Origin: Dromaius novaehollandiae
Lineage: Eukaryota > Chordata > Aves > Casuariiformes > Dromaiidae
Direction of reading: 5' to 3'
Assembly: GCF_036370855.1 (NCBI RefSeq)
Contig: NC_088106.1
Coordinates: 31,076,501 to 31,140,500, forward strand
Length of the DNA: 64,000 nucleotides
Shown here: in pieces, positions 1 to 64,000 of the stretch
How the letters are laid out: every line of letters begins with the position of its first letter
Position numbering within the stretch: position 1 is the stretch's first letter
Made by a program: the position numbers and the translations under genes
The notes under the pieces: generated by a model
The model's input: only the letters and a program-made list of their open reading frames with translations
Databases searched by the model: none
What the model was told of the DNA's origin: nothing

Positions 1-479
1 CCGGGGCTGGCCCCAAGGGGGGGACGGGGGGGCCGCCTCGGAGCTGTGGTCATTAACTGCCTCCAGAAGCAGCATCCATTATTAATAATCAATTAGCGAT
101 GCGCAGAGCGTACAAGGGCCGTGCTTTTTATACCAAATTAAATGCATGTTTCGGCCTCCTCACGGCCGGCCTCGTGCAGGTTTTCTAGCTCTCTACCCCA
201 CTTTGCCAGGAGAACTTGAGCTTTCTTGATAAAACGATTTGCTGGTGATAAATGTGGCTTTTTTTTTTTCTCAGCGCAGACAAAGGGGCCCTTGAGCCTA
301 ACGCATAACTTAAAACATCGCATTCCTGAAAAGAATTTCCTGATAATATTTTTAGCACCTGAAAAAAAAAAAAAAAAGGAAAAAAAGCAAATAACAGCAG
401 TCCCGTCCCGTCCCGTCCCGTCCCCCTCCCTTTTGGCCGTGGCCTGCAGGCTGTTTTATAAGCGCCGCGGAGGAAACTC
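1..479. other. Upstream flank of SNED1, no gene seen
   Basis: AT-rich stretches with homeobox-like cores (TTATTAATAATCAATTAG at about 78-95) stand out from the GC-rich surroundings and could be a regulatory element. There is an A-run at about 362-390. No coding exon is seen. Confidence 0.4.
401..424. repeat. (TCCCG)n microsatellite
   Basis: Four perfect TCCCG units from 401 to 420, then TCCC. Simple repeat in the promoter flank. Confidence 0.85.
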
Positions 480-39913
<39,434 letters not shown>

Positions 39914-40813
39914 AGTAAGTATCCACTCCAGGCCCTTTGCAGACGCAGGTTGGGGCAGCTCCTGCCCAGGGTGGCCAAGCCCCGGGCTGCCTGGGCCCCT
40001 CGGATGGAGCTGGGCAAGCAGGGCGGAGGCCGCAGCGGAGGCCAGGCCCATGCCGCCGGCTGTCCGGCCGCTGCGCTGCTCAGGCTCGTGCACGCGGGTG
40101 AGGGATCCCCGTTCTGGCGAGGAGAGCAGGGGATGGGGCTCTATTTGCCTGCAGCCCCGTGGCCAAGATATTCCTGTACGGAAAAGGCCTGGGCTCTGGC
40201 TCTCCCACACAAGACAAAGGCTAAAGCCTCGGAGACAGCAGGACTCCTCGTCCCAGCCCGAGACAGGCACGCGGGGAGGAAAGGGGCAGCTCCAGGGCTT
40301 TCGGGGGAACCGCTGCGCACGGGCTGCTGCCAGCTCCTTCTCCTCCCGCTCCTCCGCAGGGCTCAAGGCAGTAGGAGCTTCGTCTTTCCACATCTAAAGG
40401 CTTTCGAAACACCAGGAAGATCAGCTCTGCTCACCGGGTCGACCACCGCGGGGGAACCTTCCTACCCGGCGCCAGACCTCCCTCTCCCCCAGCCCGGCAG
40501 GGAGGCGCAGGCAGACCGGCGTGCCGAGCAGCCGCTTCCTTCCCTCCGCCTGGACCAGCAGTGCCTTCGCTCCGGCTTGCCTCGGCCCGGCCGCCTCTCT
40601 GCCCCGCGCGGAGCTGAGCGCCGGCGCAGCACGGCAGCCAGCTGGCTGCCCCGCGAGGCGGCTGGGTCCCACTGGGCCCCGGCGGCCGCCCCGGGCGCCT
40701 CACCGGCTCCCGGCTCCGCTCAGGCACTTAGGGGGCTGGACCCAGCTCCCCGCCACCAGCATCTGCACCAACCTGTTTCGTAATCCAAGGTTATAAGTTA
40801 CCTATAACCCCCA

Positions 40814-40819
40814 AATAAA
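40814..40819 (+). terminator. SNED1: Possible proximal SNED1 poly(A) signal
   Basis: AATAAA with only weak downstream G/U-rich sequence; probably minor if used. Confidence 0.35.
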
Positions 40820-40871
40820 ACAGTTTAATGCAGACCAAAAAGCCTTAGCCACGACCTGAAACTTGGCCATG

Positions 40872-40886
40872 CCCCCCCCCCCCCCC
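40872..40886. repeat. C15 homopolymer
   Basis: Fifteen C in a row in the SNED1 3' UTR region; length is likely unreliable in sequencing. Confidence 0.9.
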
Positions 40887-41979
40887 GCAAGCTGCCTTCC
40901 CGGTGTCCCCACGGGGGCCGAGAAGCCACCGCGGCGCTGCCGGCAGAGCACACGCAGGGCCACGGCAGCCGCCCCGCTGGCCCCCGCGGAGCAGGCAAGG
41001 AAAAAGTTTAGCTTAGAAACGTTCCTAGTTTTCGCGAGTTTGTATGACCACACTAGTTAAACCATAGATGTGTGTATTAACATACACGGTGTATATGCTA
41101 AATTAATACATACCAGAGATATATCGTAGTCATGGTATAGAGTGTTATTTCCTGAGCAGGGCGGAGGGGCGCGTCCGGCGCGAAGCTGCCCACGGCGCGA
41201 GGCCGGCCTCCCTTCCCGCCCCCAGCTAGCGTCGCAGGGCCCTCTGACAAATACAGTCCTGTAGCCAAGAGGATAATATCGGAGTGGAACGGACCCAGGC
41301 GTTTTCCCACTCCTGGCAGGCGTCCTTCCCCGGCCGGGAGCCGCGCGGGCCGGCACGGGAGGAGGAATCCCGGCAGCAGCCCCGCTGTGGAGAAGGAGGA
41401 GGAGGAGGATGCGCTGGGGAGGCTCGGCCAGCTGGAAAGGGTGAGGCTGCCTCCCCTCGCTGGCTCCGGCCGCGCTCCCCGCCGGGGCCGGCCCCGCCAT
41501 CCCAGAGGAGGCATGCGGATTCGGAGCCATGGCATGCCCGAGCCGCCTTCCCGTCTCACCGGGGGGCAGCAAGGTGAGCGCAGGAGGACTGGCCTCCCGC
41601 TACCCTTCCCGCGGCCACGGGCAAGGGGTAGCGCTTGCCTGAAAGAGCAGTGCAAGGGGGAAGATAAAAAACAAAAAAAGCCTGTATCAGCCGGGAGGGA
41701 GGGAGGGGCGTTTGGGCCGGATCCTCCTTATTTTGCCGGTCGGAAAGCGTTTGCCCCTGGCTCGTCCCGCCAGGCTGGCTGCAGGGGAGCCCAAGCCAGC
41801 AGAGCTGCCACCGGCTTCTCCGGGCGGCCGAGGGGAAGAGCAGCTCACCGGCACCGTCCTGGTTGGCAGCACCGCCGGCTCAGCACCGCTGCCGGCCGGG
41901 GTACGGCGGCCTGTGTTTCTCCCACGCCCGATCCAGCGCAGCATGTACCGCAGCCGACAGGCTTTCACTGCGTCTTTGA

Positions 41980-42008
41980 AATAAATTAGTTGTTCTGTTT
42001 TAAATAAA
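41980..42008 (+). terminator. SNED1: Likely SNED1 distal poly(A) signals
   Basis: Two AATAAA hexamers (41980-41985 and 42003-42008). T-rich sequence and GCTGGTGGGTG follow, as expected for a cleavage site near 42.02-42.03 kb. Confidence 0.6.
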
Positions 42009-42025
42009 AAACACTTTATAGAAAC

Positions 42026-42279
42026 TGGGTATTTTCTTAAAGCAGCTGGTGGGTGAGGAGGAAAGTGGGTCAGTCAAGCAGCAACAGCACTGGGTTCACC
42101 GCCCCGCTCCAGCCCCTCGAGGGCTGAACCCTGCTGCCAGCCAGGCGCTTTCCTCTGCCGGCTCCGGCCCCAGCTCCTACAAGTCCCCGTGTCCCTGCAG
42201 CCCCCCCGCTTGTGCCCCCATCGTCACCACCACCGCCGTCAGCATCCCACCCCTCCCCTGGCAACGGGAGGCACCAGCC
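42026..42279. other. Tail-to-tail gap between SNED1 and MTERF4
   Basis: About 250 bp separates the predicted 3' ends of the two convergent genes. No feature seen; overlapping 3' ends are possible. Confidence 0.5.
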
Positions 42280-42294
42280 GTACAGGGCCTGAGA

Positions 42295-42300
42295 TTTATT
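42295..42300 (-). terminator. MTERF4: MTERF4 poly(A) signal
   Basis: AATAAA on the minus strand 175-180 nt past the stop. G/T-rich sequence (GGGGAGGGGTGGGATG) follows. Confidence 0.7.
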
Positions 42301-42474
42301 GCTGGGCGCTGGGCGCAGACCCCCGTGGGCAGCAGGATGGGACCGGGCCCCCCCAGCCCTGTGCAGCCCCCGGGGCTCTGGCTCGCGTTCGGTGGAGGCC
42401 CAGCGCGCCCGCGAGTGCCAGCGTGACTGGGGAGCACCGCGGTGCAGCAGACCTCTGGGAGGCCACCTGGAGCA

Positions 42475-42882
42475 TCAACTCCTCGTGCCTCTGCTGTCCG
42501 AGTTGTTGTCTCCCTCTGCATACAGTGCATCCCTGTCTTCCTCCTCATCCTCTTCCTCCTCTTCATCATCATCATCCTCTTCCTCCTCTTCATCATCATC
42601 ATCCTCTTCTTCCTCCTCCTCCTCTCGAGCCAGCAGTTTCTTGAAGACCTCGTACTCCTCCGGCGTGGAGCGGGCCAGGCTGGCCAGGAAGTCTTCTTCT
42701 GGGAGGTGAAGGATCGCCTTCAGCTTGGGGTTGCTGATCTGGGTCTGGCCTTTGTGCGGGGTCTGGTAGAGCCCCAGGCGCTCCAAGAAGACGTGCCGGC
42801 TCCTGAGCTCAGCGAAGGGCGTTCCGAAGAGGCGGGCCTTCACCATGGCCTTCTGCTGGACTCCCATCCTGAAGTACGCGTA
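42475..42882 (-). CDS. MTERF4: MTERF4 exon 3
   Basis: Residues 204-338: YAYFRMGVQQKAMVK to the acidic tail and TGA at 42475-42477. Acceptor GCCCGCAG|TAC. After the acidic run the protein ends in a short non-acidic segment (NNSDSRGTRS). Confidence 0.94.
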   Translation of the reverse strand, partial: YAYFRMGVQQKAMVKARLFGTPFAELRSRHVFLERLGLYQTPHKGQTQISNPKLKAILHLPEEDFLASLARSTPEEYEVFKKLLAREEEEEEEDDDDEEEEEDDDDEEEEEDEEEDRDALYAEGDNNSDSRGTRS

Positions 42883-43621
42883 CTGCGGGCAGAACACGGC
42901 GCTCTCGCAGGGCGAAGCGGATCTGTCCGTCCCCCCTCCCCGGCCCAGAGATGCCCACGCGCGGCCACGGACCCGGCGGCTCCGAGTCCCGGCAGCCGGG
43001 CTCAGGGGCGGCCCGTAGGCATCCGCCAGGCCGGCCAGGCGCAGGGCCCGCGGCGTGGGCGCCCGGCGGGGCCCGCTCACCTGGAAGTGGAGCTGGAGGT
43101 GGTGCGGCTCCCGCAGCAGCACGCCGGGGCAGGTGTGCAGCACCTCCGTCAGCTGCTCCGCCGTGAAGAGGCACCGCTCCCGCAGCAGCCGCACCACCGC
43201 CTCCATCTGCTTCCTGCGCAGGCTGAAGAGCTGCGGGCAGCGGCCCAGCACCCGCGGCAGCTGACCTGCGGGGAGGGGGCAGCACGCCAGGGCATGGGCG
43301 CCGCGGCCCGCGGGCCGCAGCCGGGCGCCCCCGGGGCCGGGCCGCGCCGCCCGTACCTTGGCCGAGCCCCAGGCGCCGCAGGTAGCCGGCGCGGGCCTCC
43401 AGCTGCCCCGCCGTGAGCCGCAGCAGGTCCGGGCAGCCCTCCAGCGCCCGCAGCGCCGCCTCGGCGCTGAGGCCCAGCAGCAGCAGCTGCGCCGCCGCCC
43501 GCAGCCGCCGCTGGGGGTCGCGGCCCGGCGGCGCGGCCCGGAGCCGCAGCGCCTGCGCCTCGCTGAAGCCCAGGGCCAGCAGCGGGGCCAGCTCGGCGCC
43601 GCCCGCCGCCCCGCTGCCGCT

Positions 43622-43679
<58 letters not shown>

Positions 43680-43780
43680 CGGCAGGGCCAGAGCCCGAGG
43701 CCGGCGGCGGCGGCGAGCGGAGGCGCCCAGCTCGGCCCGGCCCGCGCCCAGCGGCAGCCGCGCAGCAGCCGCGCCGCCAT
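42475..43780 (-). CDS. MTERF4: MTERF4, mitochondrial transcription termination factor 4 (3 exons, whole)
   Basis: This is a mitochondrial MTERF-family protein that, in mammals, pairs with the rRNA methyltransferase NSUN4 and guides assembly of the large mitoribosomal subunit. Three exons join to 1017 nt, 338 residues (human about 381). The N-terminal 40 residues are Arg/Ala-rich with few acids, as in a mitochondrial import signal, then a Gly-Ser repeat. Leu-rich MTERF helices follow (LLALGFSEAQAL, LLLLGLSAEAALRAL, CPDLLRLTAGQLEARAGYLR, VLGRCPQLFSLR, LTEVLHTCPGVLL). The C-terminal part matches human: YAYFRMGVQQK, HVFLERLGLYQTPHKGQTQI, EVFKKLLAREEE, then an acidic tail. Introns are only 91 and 198 nt. 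The start ATG (GGCCATGG) opens the import signal. Confidence 0.95.
42549..42602 (-). repeat. 27-bp tandem repeat encoding the MTERF4 acidic tail
   Basis: Two identical 27-bp units, 42549-42575 and 42576-42602, with imperfect copies on each side. Each encodes nine Glu/Asp residues. Prone to slippage, so tail length may vary between individuals. Confidence 0.88.
43081..43265 (-). CDS. MTERF4: MTERF4 exon 2
   Basis: Residues 142-203: QLPRVLGRCPQLFSLRRKQM, RCLFTAEQLTEVLHTCPGVL, HHLQLHFQ. Acceptor CCCGCAG|GT, donor TTCCAG|GTGAGC; 185 nt, ends phase 0. Confidence 0.94.
43357..43780 (-). CDS. MTERF4: MTERF4 exon 1
   Basis: Residues 1-141: import signal, Gly-Ser repeat (about 36-58) and first MTERF repeats to RRLGLGQ. 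Donor CCAAG|GTACGG leaves phase 1. Confidence 0.92.
43625..43678 (-). repeat. (GGAGCC)9 hexanucleotide repeat encoding Gly-Ser
   Basis: Nine perfect GGAGCC units on the + strand. On the coding strand they read GGCTCC, giving a Gly-Ser run next to the import signal. I do not recall such a run in human MTERF4. Confidence 0.92.
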
Positions 43781-43960
43781 GGCCCGCGCGGGGAGGAGCC
43801 TCGCGGCGCCGCCGGGCCCCGCCGCCCGCCCGCCCCGCCCCGGCAGCGCCGCGCTGGCTGGTCGGGCCGCGGCCCTGCCCCGGCTGGGAGCGGCGCGGCC
43901 GGGGCCCGCAGGCAGGCGGGGGGCGCAGGGAGGGAGGAGCGCTGACTGCCCCCCCGCGCT
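43781..43960 (-). promoter_or_regulatory. MTERF4: MTERF4 CpG-island promoter
   Basis: CpG-dense DNA covers exon 1 and extends upstream to about 43.96 kb, with GC boxes near 43.83-43.84 kb. It probably holds the transcription start; no TATA box is seen. Confidence 0.6.
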
Positions 43961-44915
43961 GTCCCCCCATGCAAAGCGCTGCCGTCGAGGCCTGCGCTCT
44001 CCCACACGCGCCTCTTCCCCCAAATTGTGGTCCAGGCCCTGCTGCAGGACTCAATGAAGAGCTCAGTTCCCATCCTCTTTCGCGCTACCCCCCCGCAGCT
44101 TTCCTGCACCCTTCGCCAGCCCCCTCGCTGCCTCCCCTCGCCCTGGTCACCAGGAACTTGCAGCCCTGCTGCAGCTGTTAAATCAGGGGGGGATTTCAAG
44201 CTGCTTATTTGATCTGTGAAGAAACAGACCAAAGAGCAAGCCCTCAAAAGCCCTTGCGCTGGGTTCAGCAGGCCCCTTTGGGTGAGGAAGGCTTTCCCCA
44301 ATTAAATGAGATATTTAAAATAAAATGCACAGAGCCAGTTGCCATGTCCACTGCTATTAAACCACATTTAAGAAACACATAACCTTTCCAACTCTTCAGA
44401 AGAGCATATGGCATCAGGGACCTGGAAGCAGCACTCAGTCCTACCTCAGTGCCAAGATTAAGCTCCAGAATACGTTTTTTTCCTGAATGCAAGCAGTTAA
44501 GTGTTCACGTGTAGCTAATGGGAAGACAAAAGCTGGATTCAGAGTTGCTCTTTTAATATTTTAGGTGGCATTAAGAGATGTGATTATTTTTAGCCAACAA
44601 AGTCCTTTTGTTCCTCCTCCTAGATTCTGTATCTCACTACAAAAGTAGATAGGAGAAGTGATTTTATTACCTATATGTCAATATTTTGAATGGGTCAAAC
44701 ACAGTGCTCTTTGTTGAATCTAAGTTTTCTTTCCAATATCTTTGTCCTGTCAAAATCAAAGAATATTTTCCTGCAGTTCCTTTGAGGACCAAGAGAGGAC
44801 TTGGACAAAAAAGAGAGAGGGGGAAAAAAACACATCATGACATGCTGTATCTGTTTTTGTGGTAACAGCAAAAATGTTGTGCACACAAAGTCCAAACACT
44901 ACCCAAATGGCAGGC
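43961..44915. other. Intergenic DNA between MTERF4 promoter and PASK 3' end
   Basis: No gene seen. GC content falls sharply here, near 44.2 kb. A second minus-strand AATAAA at 44663-44668 could serve a longer PASK 3' UTR. Confidence 0.55.
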
Positions 44916-44934
44916 AACAAACAAGACTAAGATG

Positions 44935-44940
44935 TTTATT
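44935..44940 (-). terminator. PASK: PASK poly(A) signal
   Basis: AATAAA on the minus strand, followed by CTTGTTTGTTG and GGGTAGTGTTTGG, a typical G/U-rich downstream element. It is the first AATAAA after the stop. Confidence 0.68.
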
Positions 44941-46520
44941 CATTCACTTGGAGGAAAGAGGGAAACAGTATGTATAAAAGTAAAAACTGCCATTAAAAAT
45001 ATAATCTGAATTCTGAACGATTGGAAACAAGGCATTAAAATCCTTCGCTTAGAGCTTTAAAACACATCCTATATAAATATATATTAGCCAGAAGCTTTTC
45101 TTAAGGAATCATGTAAAAGCATAGCAGTTCAAGACTGCCCTGCCTAACACTAGGTGCAGAACATCAGAGACGTCAGTGGAGATTTCCTGCTCCCTCCTTG
45201 CTTGCATGCAAATACCAGCGTGTACCTTGACCTCTCCAAATTTACAGCACTAGCAGCATTAGTAATTTGCCCAGGACAAGAAACACTGTTCTCCAACAAC
45301 CCCATCGCTGCTTGGGGCTCGACAACCAACTTCCCGCTGACTGAACAAGTGCACTGAAATGATCCCTTCAGGATGTCTCTGTTCCCTCGGAGCGCTGAGG
45401 GGCTCCTCAGGGAAGCAAAAGGAACCAGGCCAGATCCTGGACTGTGATGGACATCAGAAGACTAGTTTAATAAAAGATAAAGATGGTCAGAACTTGCTAC
45501 TGAATCCTCAGTTCCCTGGGTCTTTTGCTACAGTCAAAATAACGCATGCAATTAGCATTCAAGACTGCATTTGCCAATTTCTTTATGAGGATTAACAGCA
45601 AGTATGCTTTGTGCACATCTAATTATCTTTTCTGGGGAAGAACAGAAACGATTGGGCTAAGATCAACTGCTTCTGCATACCACAGTCTAGAAAAAAAATC
45701 AGCTTGATTTCAAAGGTTGTCCCACGAGACTGTAGAAAATGGTTCAAATCACAAGCCTCTCTTACAGTGTTCCTGCACTCAGTACTTCTCAAAATCTCCC
45801 ATTCTCTACAAAAGAGAAGTGCTTAAAATTATTTTCTGTTTGTTCTTGAGCGACAGTATGTGTGCTATGGTAAGCGAGCTGTCGTTCCACAGGAAGGGGC
45901 TTCTACTGCAGAGAAAGACTGCAGCGATGCCCAAGACCTGAGCCCCAGCACTCCGAAGCAGCGGCTGCTCCTCGCAGGCGGGGATCTGTATGCTCACGGT
46001 CGGAGTTGTTCACGCGTGGCTCACCCTCCACACGAGCCGGGAGGGGGTGGCTGTCTCTGCGAGTGCACTCACCAGAACCATTTCTGAATCCACTGCTTTC
46101 TAGGGAGGAAGAGAAGCAGTACAGTAGCATTTAGGGATGAACTACAAGTCCCACTGGTCGATGGGCGTAACTTCAAACTAAGCACATTTAGATATCAGAA
46201 GATGACTTTTACTTTGCATTCAGTCAGGAAACTGCTATAATTTCACATCTCCGTAAGTGCTACGAGCTCAGTTTAAAGCTGATCTGGTTGGAATATTAGC
46301 CAAATGATCGAAAATTGCAGTTCTAGGAGGTTTCCCTTAGCCTAGGCTGTCAATTCCAAACAGCTGCAATTTCACTCACATGCTAACAGGACACACAATC
46401 TGCCCAACTCATAGCTGAATCATCAGAGAGATTGCTGCAGGACGTAGGATGGCTCTCCTCCCACCTCCTGAAAGCAACGTGCTAATGAGAAGTTATCTTG
46501 CTAATCACAGTCAAGCCTTT
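44935..46520 (-). other. PASK: PASK 3' UTR
   Basis: About 1.6 kb from the stop to the first minus-strand AATAAA. AT-rich; no other feature recognised. Confidence 0.65.
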
Positions 46521-63113
<16,593 letters not shown>

Positions 63114-63996
63114 CTACAAAAGTAGAAAGGAAAAAGAAAAGAAAGAACAAACAAGGAAAAAAAACAGAAAAGCTGCAAGTTTCTTTAATAGATCATCATG
63201 CTGTTGCTTTAATGTCTTATAATATCACTTCCTTTCTTGGTGGAAATGGAGAGGTCCTTTTTAATTCTGAAATCTTACCACTCAACTCACTAAAACTTCT
63301 TGTTCTAGGACAAACCTTGCCCAAGCCTTTTCTTTGTTAAGGGGGTCTGAGACATTGCTTTCCTTTTAAGCTTCCTGCTTTCTAACTACCTACCCCCTCC
63401 AGCCTCTTGTATTGTTTAAATAATTTTATCCACAGAGGCAAAACTACAGAGCTGCACTTTCAAGGAAAACCTGGACTGGTCACAGAATATTACCCAGCCT
63501 GAAGATGTGCAAAAATCACACAAATCGACATCCTCGAGCCTATTTACAGACCAAGTCAGGATTATGTGTCTAGCCCCTATCTCTTTACGATGGGAAAGTC
63601 TGAACTGTTAGTTCACACCAAAAATGAAAGAATGCTTTAAAGTTCTCAGTATTCAATTTCATACTAATGTTTACTCTCAGGACAAAAACAGAGAAATTCT
63701 CTCTTTCCCAGTGCAAAACGCATATTTACTGGGACAGACAGAGATCTCATGTCACTATAATCCCAGTGAAGGTGCTTCCTTGTCCTAAGGCTCAAAATGT
63801 TTTCTGCTTTTCTTTTCTTCCCCCATGCCGCATCACAGCGGCATTCTTCTTTGTTCCCTTTCTCTGTTCAAAAAAAGACTCAAGACACAAGTGCTTCTAT
63901 ATTGTCTTGCGTACTTTACTAACTACAACCTACAATGGAAATATGTGCGTTGTCAGTCTTTACAGAATTATTGAGCTTGAGCAGACTATAAAATAC

Positions 63997-64000
63997 CTTC
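63997..64000 (-). CDS. PASK: Possible last bases of the preceding PASK exon
   Basis: On the minus strand the window opens GAAG|GTATTT. This could be the donor end of the PAS-A exon before window exon 1; AAG as the last codon would keep phase 0. Only four exon bases are visible. Confidence 0.3.

Larger units (their letters stand above)
39914..42025 (+). other. SNED1: SNED1 3' UTR region, possibly spliced
   Basis: Downstream of the stop a donor GTAAGT lies at 39915. A strong pyrimidine-rich acceptor (CTCCTCCGCAG) ends at 40359. AATAAA signals stand at 40814, 41980 and 42003. AT-rich stretches near 41030-41150 differ from the GC-rich surroundings and may be conserved UTR. Exact UTR structure is inferred. 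Confidence 0.5.

Noticed and set aside
39941-39945. TTTGCAG acceptor close after the SNED1 stop
   Set aside because: An intron from 39915 to here would be about 30 nt, too short for vertebrate splicing.
42475-44301. 608-residue minus-strand open frame over MTERF4
   Set aside because: It is a chance run through MTERF4 exons, both tiny introns and the promoter. Only exons 2 and 3 are read in their true frame; exon 1 uses another frame, and the splice-joined model matches human.

Overview
The window looks like bird nuclear DNA, or at least sauropsid DNA. It carries three vertebrate genes in the order and orientation known from human 2q37.3: SNED1 on the + strand, then MTERF4 and PASK on the - strand. 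The spliced proteins align along their length with the human ones as I remember them. Introns are short, the left two thirds is GC-rich as on a microchromosome, and the one interspersed repeat I recognise is a short CR1 LINE tail. The species cannot be fixed from this.

Positions 1-1290 hold the SNED1 CpG-island promoter and 5' leader. SNED1 then runs from 1291 to 39913 in 32 coding exons that join in one frame to about 1445 codons: signal peptide, NIDO domain, sixteen EGF-like modules broken by one sushi domain, three fibronectin III domains, a seventeenth EGF module and a cysteine-bearing basic tail. Its 3' UTR probably runs to about 42.03 kb. MTERF4 meets it tail to tail (stop at 42475, start at 43780, three exons, 338 residues). 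About 1.1 kb of intergenic DNA follows. PASK then occupies about 44.92 kb to the right edge, with 14 complete coding exons covering most of PAS-A to the C-terminal end of the kinase. Its first coding exons lie beyond position 64000.

The genes do not form a pathway. SNED1 is a secreted extracellular-matrix glycoprotein, MTERF4 a mitochondrial ribosome-assembly factor, and PASK a PAS-regulated nutrient-sensing kinase. Base composition changes sharply near 44.2 kb, from the GC-rich SNED1/MTERF4 part to the AT-rich PASK part.

The most notable points are these. The integrin motif RGD of human SNED1 reads QGD here, and the human LDV reads IDV. SNED1 has an in-frame EGF exon that I do not recall in human. 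A perfect 44-bp inverted repeat lies just after SNED1 exon 1. A possible unannotated antisense spliced transcript lies in SNED1 intron 1. I saw no tRNA, rRNA, CRISPR array, intact transposon or virus-like element.
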